From positions 79,575 to 143,574 of the forward strand of contig JABSOW010000001.1 in assembly GCA_013215465.1 (NCBI GenBank): 64,000 nucleotides of DNA. The letters run 5' to 3'. Every line of letters starts with the position of its first letter. Position 1 is the first letter of the stretch. The DNA is from Colwellia sp. (lineage in GTDB: Bacteria > Pseudomonadota > Gammaproteobacteria > Enterobacterales > Alteromonadaceae). The notes beneath the pieces are model-generated. The model was not told the origin of the DNA. It ran no database searches and saw only the letters and a program-made list of their open reading frames with translations. Positions 10,191 to 17,797 of this stretch are shown here, in pieces. A program made the translations under genes and the position numbers.

Positions 10191-10345
10191 GCTCTGTTGT
10201 AGGTTATTGTTGTTACCTGCCGAAAGACTTATAAATAAAGCGCTGTTGGCATATTGAGTATTTAAATGAAAATCGTTTGCAAGCCACTGCCATAAATGCC
10301 ATAGCTAAATTGTATTGAGACGACAACAGCCTTCTACAACAGAGC
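10191..10345. repeat. MITE-like element or IS remnant with perfect 12-bp terminal inverted repeats
   Basis: GCTCTGTTGTAG at 10191-10202 is matched exactly by its reverse complement at 10334-10345, bounding 155 bp. The second-tier bases (gttgttacc and ggctgttgtcg) extend the symmetry loosely. A-rich sequence flanks both sides, so a target duplication is possible but not definable. On the minus strand an internal frame reads YNLAMAFMAVACKRFSFKYS, which could be the tail of a transposase. It may therefore be an internally deleted IS rather than a true MITE. Confidence 0.5.
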
Positions 10346-10939
10346 AAAAAAATAAATAGTTATAACTAGGTTAATAAAGGTAACGTTAAATAGAAAACAT
10401 AATTCCAATCCGTAGGGTCTAAGACATTCCCTAGAAACAGGCAATATAGCAGGAGTTGTCATGATAATCATAGCAACTCCCCTATCGAAGAACCCATTAT
10501 ATTTACTGGATAAACTCGACTTAAGGCACTTAGTGCTAAAGGTAGAAAAATGCAAGTAGCCAAACCTTGTAATATTCTGAAAAATTAATAATTTAATTGG
10601 TTTGCTATTAGATGCTAAAACACAGCCTATGATAAACAGAAGCATTGCGCCAATGTACGTAAATTTAACCGCATACTTTGTCAGTGAAATATTCGGTTAA
10701 CAGCATCGTAACTGTCATAGCCTCAAGAAATGATGTTGATATCCATTGTTCAAAGTCTTGACTAATACTTAACTTCCCAAAATAGAAGTATTAACAACAT
10801 TGACTCCCGTGCTCATTATCATAGTAGCAAAAAATGTAAAGCTAACGGTTGTACGTTTACATGGCAAGATATTTATAGAGTGCCCCTGCTTATCAAAAAG
10901 GTTATCGATAGTGAGCATTTTAACTTCGTAATTTGACAT
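10334..10939 (-). pseudogene. Decayed DHA2-type (EmrB-like) MFS exporter, N-terminal part
   Basis: Pieces in different frames line up with the first third of an EmrB/QacA-type drug-proton antiporter. From an ATG at 10939 the frame starts MSNYEVKMLTIDNLFDKQG, then FFATMIMSTGVNVVNTSILG (helix 1), then a stop. A shift of frame gives SISQDFEQWISTSFLEAMTV then LLTEYFTDKVCG (helix 2 and the motif A loop). A second shift gives KFTYIGAMLLFIIGCVLASN (helix 3). The last 103 codons are open and contain RGVAMIIMTTPAIL and LCFLFNVTFINLVITIYF, matching the family INVPxG region. The rest of the gene is missing where the 155-bp repeat lies. Confidence 0.6.
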
Positions 10940-11160
10940 TAAAATTATCTTACGATTACAAGAGCTTATTGATACATAACGAACTAATACATTATGAGAT
11001 CATTGAAATAGCACAAACTCTGAACTGCTAAACATGTAAGTTACTTTTCCTTTTGTGAATTTACATTACCTAACATTATATAAAATCAGAACCTCGTTCA
11101 ACTCATCAGAGAATCTAGAGATGTAATTACAATTACATGTTGAGTTTTTGCGGTATACAT
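10940..11160. other. Non-coding gap
   Basis: AT-rich sequence between the exporter relic and the acyl-CoA dehydrogenase operon. I see no reading frame or RNA gene in it; it presumably holds the operon promoter just before the palindrome at 11161. Confidence 0.5.
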
Positions 11161-11177
11161 GTTTCACTAAGCGGAAT
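11161..11177. promoter_or_regulatory. 17-bp palindrome, copy 2, upstream of acyl-CoA dehydrogenase operon
   Basis: GTTTCAC-TAA-GCGGAAT ends 33 bp before the ATG at 11211. The right half matches the consensus exactly; the left half is degenerate but is the exact reverse complement of the corresponding half of the site at 17415. The position so close to the start would suit repression at the promoter or transcription start. Confidence 0.5.
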
Positions 11178-11210
11178 TGGATTTTATTATTTTATGTATA
11201 AGGATTTAAA

Positions 11211-12362
11211 ATGATTCGAGATCAAGAAATGTTGAATCAATTTCTCGACAGTATTTCAAAATTCGTTAGAGAGCGTTTAGTCCCTGCGGAAAATGAAGTG
11301 GCAGAAAATGATGCCATTCCAGATGATATTGTTCAAGAGATGAAAGATATGGGCTTGTTCGGTATGACTATTCCAGAAGAGTATGATGGCTTAGGTCTTA
11401 CTATGGAAGAAGAAGCGCTTGTCGCCATTGAATTAGGTAGGACATCACCTGCCTTTCGTTCACTGATTGGCACTAACAATGGTATTGGCTCTGCAGCTAT
11501 TGTATTTGACGGGACAGAAAAACAAAAACAAACCTACTTACCTAAATATGCAACAGGTGAACTTATCGGTTCTTTTTGTTTAACAGAGCCAGATGTTGGC
11601 TCTGATGCCTCAGCAGTTAAAACAACTGCGGTAAGAAAAGGCGATGAATATATAATTAATGGCACCAAACGTTTTATTACTAATGCACCAAGAGCTGGGA
11701 CATTTACGGTAATGGCTCGCACTGACCCATCTATTAAAGGAGCTAAGGGGATCTCTGCTTTTATAGTAGATGCGTCTACCCCAGGAATTATACTTGGACC
11801 TAAAGATAAAAAAATGGGTCAACAAGGCTCTCATACCTGTGATGTGATTTTTGATAATTGTCATGTCCCCGCTGAAAACATAATTGGTGGTGTTGAAGGG
11901 AAAGGTTTTATAACGTCAATGAAAGTATTAGATAGAGGTCGTCTTCATATTTCAGCGTTAAGTGTTGGTATTGCCGAACGTTTAATTGATGACGCTTTAA
12001 GATACGCTACAGAAAGAACCCAATTTGGTAAACCTATTGCCGAACACCAAATGATTCAAGTCATGCTAGCTGATAGTAAGGCTGAAGCTTATGCTGCTAA
12101 ATGTATGGTTTTAGATGCTGCAAGACAAAAAGATTTAGGCAAAAAAATAAGTACAGAAGCATCTTGTTGTAAATTATTTGCAACCGAAATGGTGGGTCGA
12201 GTTGCTGATAAAGCCGTACAAATTCATGGCGGCGCTGGCTACATTTCAGAATACGCAGTAGAGAGGCTTTATCGTGACGTCAGATTATTTAGATTATACG
12301 AAGGCACGACACAGATACAGCAAATGATAATAGCCAGAAATATGATTAGAGATATTAAATAA
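11211..12362 (+). CDS. Acyl-CoA dehydrogenase 1
   Basis: FAD acyl-CoA dehydrogenase of 383 residues that introduces the alpha-beta double bond and passes electrons to ETF. The signatures are GSFCLTEPDVGSDASAVKTT (FAD and substrate loop, about 121-140), GTKRFITNAPRAGTFTVMA, RTQFGKPIAEHQMIQ, QIHGGAGYISEYAVERLYRD, and the catalytic Glu364 in YEGTTQIQ. It is the first gene of a three-dehydrogenase operon, with 26 bp to the next. AAGGATTTAAA before the ATG is a plausible ribosome site. It resembles short/branched-chain and DcaA-like enzymes. Its substrate is inferred only from context. Confidence 0.93.
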   Translation: MIRDQEMLNQFLDSISKFVRERLVPAENEVAENDAIPDDIVQEMKDMGLFGMTIPEEYDGLGLTMEEEALVAIELGRTSPAFRSLIGTNNGIGSAAIVFDGTEKQKQTYLPKYATGELIGSFCLTEPDVGSDASAVKTTAVRKGDEYIINGTKRFITNAPRAGTFTVMARTDPSIKGAKGISAFIVDASTPGIILGPKDKKMGQQGSHTCDVIFDNCHVPAENIIGGVEGKGFITSMKVLDRGRLHISALSVGIAERLIDDALRYATERTQFGKPIAEHQMIQVMLADSKAEAYAAKCMVLDAARQKDLGKKISTEASCCKLFATEMVGRVADKAVQIHGGAGYISEYAVERLYRDVRLFRLYEGTTQIQQMIIARNMIRDIK

Positions 12363-12388
12363 ATTAAATACAACGAAGGATTTGCAAG

Positions 12389-13588
12389 ATGAATTTAAAT
12401 TTTACCGCGGAAGAACAAGACTTCCAGCAAGAAGTTGGTCAATTTTTGCAAGAAAAATTGCCAAAAGATATTGCTGAAAAGACCAAAAATTCGTTACATT
12501 TATCAAAAGATGAATGTAACGAGTGGCAAAAAATACTCCATAAACAAGGTTGGTCTGCTATTAATTGGCCAGTTGAGCACGGAGGCACTGGTTGGACGCC
12601 AACGCAAAAATATATTTTTGCTAATGAATGTGCCAAAGCAGGTGGTCCCGATGTAATCCCTTTTGGTTTAAAAATGGTTGCCCCTGTTATTTATACTTTT
12701 GGTAATGACGAACAAAAACAACGTTTTTTGCCTGATATATTGGCCAGTAATGTATGGTGGTGTCAGGGTTATTCAGAACCTGGTGCAGGTTCAGACCTTG
12801 CGTCTGTTAGAACAACTGCGGTGAAGGAAGGAAATAAATATGTAGTTAACGGCACTAAAACTTGGACAACATTAGGACAACATGCCGACTGGATATTCTG
12901 TTTAGTCCGCACAGGTGAGCCTAGCGCTAAAAACCAAGAGGCGATCAGTTTTTTATTAATTAACATGCACGATCCTAAAATCACTGTATCACCTATTATT
13001 ACCATTGATGGTAAACATGAGGTTAATGAAGTTCATTTTGATGATGTTAGTGTGCCAGCAGAGAACCTGATCGGAGAGGAGGGCAAAGGCTGGACATATG
13101 CCAAAGTACTCTTAACTCATGAACGTACTGGTATTGCCCGAGTTGCTATATCTAAAGATCGCCTAATTCAATTAAAGGCATTAGCTCAAACATCTCCTGA
13201 TGGAGAGAATAAGTTACTGGATGACGCTATTTTTTCGCAAAAAGTCGCACAAGTAGAAATTGATCTATTAGCGTTAGAATATACTGAATTACGAACACTT
13301 TCGGCTATTAGTACTGGTCAAGCACCGGGGCCAGAATCTTCAATCTTAAAAATTGTGGGCACACAAGTTATCCAAGCAATCGATGAGTTATATGTAGAAG
13401 CCGCTGGTTATTACTCAATGCCATTTGTCCCTGATCAGTTCCATGATGACTTTGATGGGCAGTGCATTGGCCCAGATATGGCTACTAATAGTTCATTACG
13501 TTACTTTAATAATCGCAAAGCTTCCATTTATGGCGGCAGTAACGAAATTCAAACTAACATTATCAGCAAAGCCGTTTTAGGCCTTTAA
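12389..13588 (+). CDS. Acyl-CoA dehydrogenase 2, pimeloyl-CoA dehydrogenase large subunit-like (PimC-type)
   Basis: A 399-residue acyl-CoA dehydrogenase family protein. The N-terminal half contains GWSAINWPVEHGGTGWTPTQ and WWCQGYSEPGAGSDLASVRT, followed by GTKTWTTLGQHADWIFCLVR and GKHEVNEVHFDDV, a pattern I recognise from large subunits of pimeloyl-CoA dehydrogenase. The end reads IYGGSNEIQTNII, so the usual C-terminal catalytic Glu position (after Tyr381) is Gly, as in many large or heteromeric members. An AAGGATT ribosome site lies 9 nt before the start. Its partner is probably the next gene, 20 bp downstream. Confidence 0.85.
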   Translation: MNLNFTAEEQDFQQEVGQFLQEKLPKDIAEKTKNSLHLSKDECNEWQKILHKQGWSAINWPVEHGGTGWTPTQKYIFANECAKAGGPDVIPFGLKMVAPVIYTFGNDEQKQRFLPDILASNVWWCQGYSEPGAGSDLASVRTTAVKEGNKYVVNGTKTWTTLGQHADWIFCLVRTGEPSAKNQEAISFLLINMHDPKITVSPIITIDGKHEVNEVHFDDVSVPAENLIGEEGKGWTYAKVLLTHERTGIARVAISKDRLIQLKALAQTSPDGENKLLDDAIFSQKVAQVEIDLLALEYTELRTLSAISTGQAPGPESSILKIVGTQVIQAIDELYVEAAGYYSMPFVPDQFHDDFDGQCIGPDMATNSSLRYFNNRKASIYGGSNEIQTNIISKAVLGL

Positions 13589-13608
13589 ATTAGCATTAGG
13601 AGTTTATT

Positions 13609-14730
13609 ATGGACTTTTCATTAAGCAGCGAACAACAAATGCTGCAAGATAGTGTGTCAAGATTTATCCTCAACGATTACAATTTTGAAACGCGTCGAAA
13701 AATACTCAAATCAACAGCAGGTTTTAGTCAAGAAAATTGGAATTTATTTGCTGAACTCGGCTGGTTAATGGTGCCATTTACCGAAGAAGACGGCGGTTTA
13801 GGTGGCTCTATGGTCGACCTTATGCTTATCATGGAAGAGTTTGGCAAAGGCATGGTAGTTGAACCTTTCCTTGCTACTGCCGTTATGGCCGGTGGTTTAA
13901 TTGCCTTAGCAGGTAATCAAGAGCAAAAAAATGATTACTTACCAAGAATCATGGAAGGTCAACTGCAAATGGCTTTTGCTTATGCAGAACCACAAAGTCG
14001 TTATAATTTAAACAACGTAAAATGTAGCGCTATCAAAACAAATGGTGAAATTGTTATTACAGGTCAAAAATCTGTTGTATTAAATGGTAATCATGCCGAT
14101 ACGTTAATCGTTGCGGCACGTACTTCTGGTAATACAAATGACAACAATGGCATCAGTTTATTTCTTGTTGATGCCAATCACTCAAGCGTTAAACGTGAAG
14201 GTTATGCTAATGTTGACGGTCACCAAGCGGCTGATATTTGGTTTGATGAAACACCGACCCTTGGATTGTTAGGTGAGCAAGGTAAAGCCTTCCCTGTTAT
14301 TAACAATATTATTGATAAAGCCACGTTAGCTATTTGTGCCGAAGCTGTTGGTGCAATGCAAATTGCACATGAGCGTACATTAGAATACGCTAAGACACGT
14401 AAACAATTTGGTCGTACTATTGGCTCTTTCCAAGCACTTCAACATCGATTAGTTAATATGTTTATAGAGCATCAACAAGCTAAATCGATACTTTTAATGG
14501 CCGCGTTAAAAATGGATAGCAATAATGGAAATGATGCAAAAGCATTATCAGCGGCGAAAAGTCGTATTGGTAAAGCTGCTAACTTAGTTGGTCGTGAAGC
14601 AATACAACTTCACGGTGCTATAGGTATGACTGATGAACTTGATGTTGGTCATTTATTCAAACGTTTGACCACCATTCAATTTTTGTTTGGCAGCACTGAT
14701 GCACATACAAAACGTTTTGCCTCTTTATAA
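13609..14730 (+). CDS. Acyl-CoA dehydrogenase 3, pimeloyl-CoA dehydrogenase small subunit-like (PimD-type)
   Basis: A 373-residue acyl-CoA dehydrogenase homologue. It starts MDFSLSSEQQMLQDSVSRFI and holds WLMVPFTEEDGGLGGSMVD, MAFAYAEPQSRYNLNNV, GQKSVVLNGNHADTLIVAAR, TRKQFGRTIGSFQALQHRLV and QLHGAIGMTDELDVGHLFKR. This order and wording resemble PimD-type small subunits. The C-terminus (LFGSTDAHTKRFA) lacks the YEGT catalytic segment. AGGAG lies 7 nt before the ATG. It is the last gene of the operon, followed by a strong hairpin at 14751. A heteromer with the preceding protein is inferred. Confidence 0.85.
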   Translation: MDFSLSSEQQMLQDSVSRFILNDYNFETRRKILKSTAGFSQENWNLFAELGWLMVPFTEEDGGLGGSMVDLMLIMEEFGKGMVVEPFLATAVMAGGLIALAGNQEQKNDYLPRIMEGQLQMAFAYAEPQSRYNLNNVKCSAIKTNGEIVITGQKSVVLNGNHADTLIVAARTSGNTNDNNGISLFLVDANHSSVKREGYANVDGHQAADIWFDETPTLGLLGEQGKAFPVINNIIDKATLAICAEAVGAMQIAHERTLEYAKTRKQFGRTIGSFQALQHRLVNMFIEHQQAKSILLMAALKMDSNNGNDAKALSAAKSRIGKAANLVGREAIQLHGAIGMTDELDVGHLFKRLTTIQFLFGSTDAHTKRFASL

Positions 14731-14750
14731 TTAATATAAATTATATGCTG

Positions 14751-14787
14751 AAACGCCTTGAATTGATTATATCAATTCAAGGCGTTT
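14751..14787 (+). terminator. Perfect 17-bp hairpin after the dehydrogenase operon
   Basis: AAACGCCTTGAATTGAT pairs perfectly with its complement across a TAT loop, 20 bp after the last dehydrogenase stop. The arm ends in TTT, then gtcgtt, so the U-tract is short. It is a likely intrinsic terminator. Confidence 0.75.
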
Positions 14788-15297
14788 GTCGTTAGTGAAT
14801 TTAGTTTATATTGACAGAGTATTGGCTTACACTTTCAATGTAACGGGTAACGAGATATCAAAAGTATAAAGCACAGGTATATCAATTTTGAACAAACAGA
14901 CTAAAAACCAAAAAGTTGGTTAATAGGTATTGTTTTTATACTATCACGAGGAAAACTCAACTTGATCTCGCATACGTAGTAGGATGTTATAGCTAATTTA
15001 TGTGTAACTGTGTTTCTTTCTATCAAAATAGATTTTTTTGGTAATTTATGATTACAGTCTCGATTAATAGCTTAGTTAGATTAGTTAAATTAGTTAAAAA
15101 ATTGTAAAGTTAGCACATTTACGCCTGAAGTTTGAGGAGGGGCATGAGATGAACCCTAATATGGCGGCCAAATTAACTATGTCCTACACTCAGCCTTGGT
15201 TTCCCCCTTAGCCAATCAAGGAGACCTTACCTTATTAGGCAACTCGTAGACCCGATATAAATTAGTGATTTATAAATCACCTCCCCCCTCTTCGAAA
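14788..15297. other. Non-coding gap, partly GC-richer
   Basis: I see no gene here. The segment 15120-15290 is richer in G and C runs (for example cctcccccctc) than its surroundings and may belong to the adjacent intron remnant or to another lost element, but I could not identify intron domain V or VI in it. Confidence 0.4.
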
Positions 15298-15767
15298 TTA
15301 GTTAAGATTTCGACTTAAAATGACCCTATCAAACATACTACTGATAGTCGGCTTGGTTTTATCCTCCACACCATTACTGGCTTTCGTAGGCGTAGCCTTA
15401 CTCACTACTACGGGGTCATCTGCCACCTCACACTCGCAATATTCTTGAGTTATCTCTTGAATAATACGTCCAACTATTTTACATTGGATACAATGCTTGG
15501 CTTCCCCAGTTACTGCACTAGCCCCTTGTTAGAAACACCACCCTCGAACACAGTATTGGTTTGACTAAGTATAGGGCTTCGCGCTATTTTAGACGCTTAC
15601 CCACCAATACCGCCGAAACAGGTTACGGTTAGTTGTGTACCTCTAACTTCCTATGGTTTCCTATCACCCCCTCCATTAGCCAGTGACGTACTTGCCATTC
15701 GGATTATCTTCCCCTTCAGGGTAATAAGGCTTCTTTCAGCTTATCGGGTTTGCCAGCTTCGCTGGAC
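15298..15767 (-). mobile_element. Truncated group II intron remnant (5' RNA part plus start of its reverse transcriptase)
   Basis: Read on the minus strand, this begins directly after the U-tract of the porin terminator and is rich in structured, GC-containing sequence unlike its neighbours. Near 15500 a frame opens and runs to a stop at 15298. It ends PTISSMFDRVILSRNLN, which resembles the start of intron-encoded maturases (FDRVLSxENL). All reverse-transcriptase domains are absent. Insertion just behind an intrinsic terminator is typical of bacterial class C introns. The family call is inference from these three points; domain V was not found. Confidence 0.5.
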
Positions 15768-15793
15768 AAAAAAAGAGGAAGCAGAAGCTTCCC
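15768..15793 (-). terminator. Intrinsic terminator of the DcaP-type porin gene
   Basis: On the minus strand GGAAGC-TTCT-GCTTCC is followed by TC and seven T residues, 37 bp after the porin stop codon. Stem and U-tract are both good. Confidence 0.85.
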
Positions 15794-15830
15794 CAAAAAA
15801 CATCAGTGAGAGGTTCACACAACAAAAATT

Positions 15831-16865
15831 TTATAGCGTGTATTTAAATGATAACTGTGCATAATTTGAATCAGCATCAGCCTGACGCATTGAGAAGTTA
15901 CCAACTTCAACACCAACAGCTAATTCTTTAGTTAAGTTAGTGAATAAGTTAATACTCCATTGGCTATGTTCTTTATCTGCGATATCAGATTCTGCATGAC
16001 CGTATTGGATGGTACTACGTAGGTTTTCATTCCAGAAGTGACGATAATTAACAAGATATGCCGTAGTTTCTTCAACTTCATCACCAACGAAATCTTTCGT
16101 AAATGCTATACCTACATAGCGACCTAACTCACCTTGGTGAATTTGGAATTTTAAATCATCTTTACCGACAATTTTAATTTTACCTGCAACTGAAATGCCA
16201 AAAGCACTTTCACTACTGCCTGTAGAGTCGGTTAAACTACGGGCTAAACCTGAAACCGATACATTACCCCAATCACCTTTAAAGTTATATCGAACAACCA
16301 TATCTGGCATTGAATCATTGCTAGGATCACCACCAACAGATTCAGGATTTTCGAGAGATATTTGGAAGTTACCACTAGTATAGCGAATTTGTCCTTGACG
16401 AATAAATACGATACCAACGGTAGCACCTGCAAAATCCGCGGTTTCACCTAATGCACTGGTGTTCATAAACGTTGACCATGTTTGACCCGCTAGTACATTT
16501 TTATATTTAATGAATGCATGACGCAAACGCGGATTACTTGAATTTGAAATAATTTGAGAGCCTCCGCCACCGAGAAAATCCAGCTCAATAAAACCGGTTA
16601 CATTGCCATGAACGTACTTACTATTAAAACGAGTTTCATTCGCATTAAATCTAACTTGTGACTTATCTTCCTCTGTTGTCGCTGCAGTACCGATCCAGAA
16701 ATCACGATAAGCAACATCACCATCAACGTAACGAGCGTCAAGTTTAATATAACCACCAAAACTCAGGCTATCCGTGTCTGATATTTTAAGTGTATATCCA
16801 GCATTGGCTGAACTGGCTAAAGCTATAAGGCTTGTTGCTAAAAAGAGTTTTTTCTTGTTGAACAT
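15831..16865 (-). CDS. DcaP-type outer-membrane porin 1
   Basis: A 344-residue beta-barrel protein. A signal peptide MFNKKKLFLATSLIALASS (cleavage after Ala22, ANA) precedes FGGYIKLDARYVDGDVAYRD. SNPRLRHAFIKYKNVLAGQT with WSTFMNTSALGETADF is the hallmark of DcaP-family porins, and the C-terminus is a strand ending in YTL. DcaP was named from the Acinetobacter dicarboxylic-acid cluster. This gene lies between the catabolic enzymes and an unassigned transporter, so uptake of the island substrate is a fair inference. A close paralogue starts at the right edge of the window. A palindrome lies about 550 bp upstream. Confidence 0.88.
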   Translation of the reverse strand: MFNKKKLFLATSLIALASSANAGYTLKISDTDSLSFGGYIKLDARYVDGDVAYRDFWIGTAATTEEDKSQVRFNANETRFNSKYVHGNVTGFIELDFLGGGGSQIISNSSNPRLRHAFIKYKNVLAGQTWSTFMNTSALGETADFAGATVGIVFIRQGQIRYTSGNFQISLENPESVGGDPSNDSMPDMVVRYNFKGDWGNVSVSGLARSLTDSTGSSESAFGISVAGKIKIVGKDDLKFQIHQGELGRYVGIAFTKDFVGDEVEETTAYLVNYRHFWNENLRSTIQYGHAESDIADKEHSQWSINLFTNLTKELAVGVEVGNFSMRQADADSNYAQLSFKYTL

Positions 16866-17797
16866 TGTATATTCCCTATTTTATAATTTTTCTCAAAAAT
16901 ACCGAAAGTATTTCCGTGAGGTCGTATTTTAAATATAGAGCTTTAAGCTCTTTGTTATTGTTTACTACTTGCTTATAACTAGGTTGTCATCAATTTCAAT
17001 GTTGTTGAAGGCAATGACACCCTCATTATTCTTCTATGGTGGTTAACTGTTTTTCACTTTGCCCTATAGCGACATGCAGGCTATACATATTATTTTCGAA
17101 GCGTTTGTTCTCATCAGTGCATAAAAAAGTGCAATGCTATCTTGCCTATTTCATGGCTAGCCTGTTTTTGGATATAAAGTCTGTCATCGAAACTTTTACT
17201 TTATAGTCACTTAAATAAAGAACCAACATCTCGAACATCTGTGCACCCTACTACCACATGAATTTATATGACTTATCCTGGTACCAACCGTTCTTTGATA
17301 AATTGATAACAGCGTTAGCAATTTATTTCTTGCGAATTGTATGAGCCATCACTGTTAATGATTGTGTTAAGTATAACTAATTCGCGACACAACAGATCCA
17401 CATAGTACCACTTAATTCCGCACAGTGAAACTACAGCGATAAAATAAGCGCAGGGATATTACTAAAAAGGGTGTAAGTCACAGGATAGATATACTTAATA
17501 AATTAATTAGAGATAATTCTTAAATGTATTAAAACTTTAGATTTTGTCCGTTATATCGCAGACTTTATTGCCCAACAATGCTTTCTGATTGAGGTGCTTA
17601 TGTGATTCGTTTTCTAACGACTTTAACGAACTTAAGGCCGTTATATGACGCCGAGAGGGGATGAAGGTGAAGAGAGTAATTCTTGAATTTTAATCATAAT
17701 AAATAAGACACTATCTTAAACCCGATGAAACATAGCTGCTAAAATTGTCAGCCACCTTGTTGCCGCACTTTTGTTATATTCATTGATACAATATTCG
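16866..17797. other. Long intergenic region upstream of porin 1
   Basis: About 930 bp with no convincing frame on either strand. It would contain the porin promoter and possibly a long leader. A palindrome related to the local operator sits at 17415-17431. I could not recognise a decayed gene here, though the length suggests one was lost. Confidence 0.5.
17415..17431. promoter_or_regulatory. 17-bp palindrome, copy 3, in porin upstream region
   Basis: ATTCCGC-ACA-GTGAAAC has both half-sites identical to the reverse complement of copy 2 at 11161. It lies 550 bp before the porin start, which is far for direct control, so either the porin has a distal promoter or the site served a lost gene. Confidence 0.5.

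Noticed and set aside
10334..10645. A 103-codon minus-strand frame as a stand-alone gene
   Set aside because: It is the last open piece of the frameshifted EmrB-like relic, starting in the middle of helix 3.
15298..15767. A protein-coding gene or riboswitch
   Set aside because: The only open frame is short and ends with a maturase-like start; no riboswitch class was recognised, so the intron reading is preferred.
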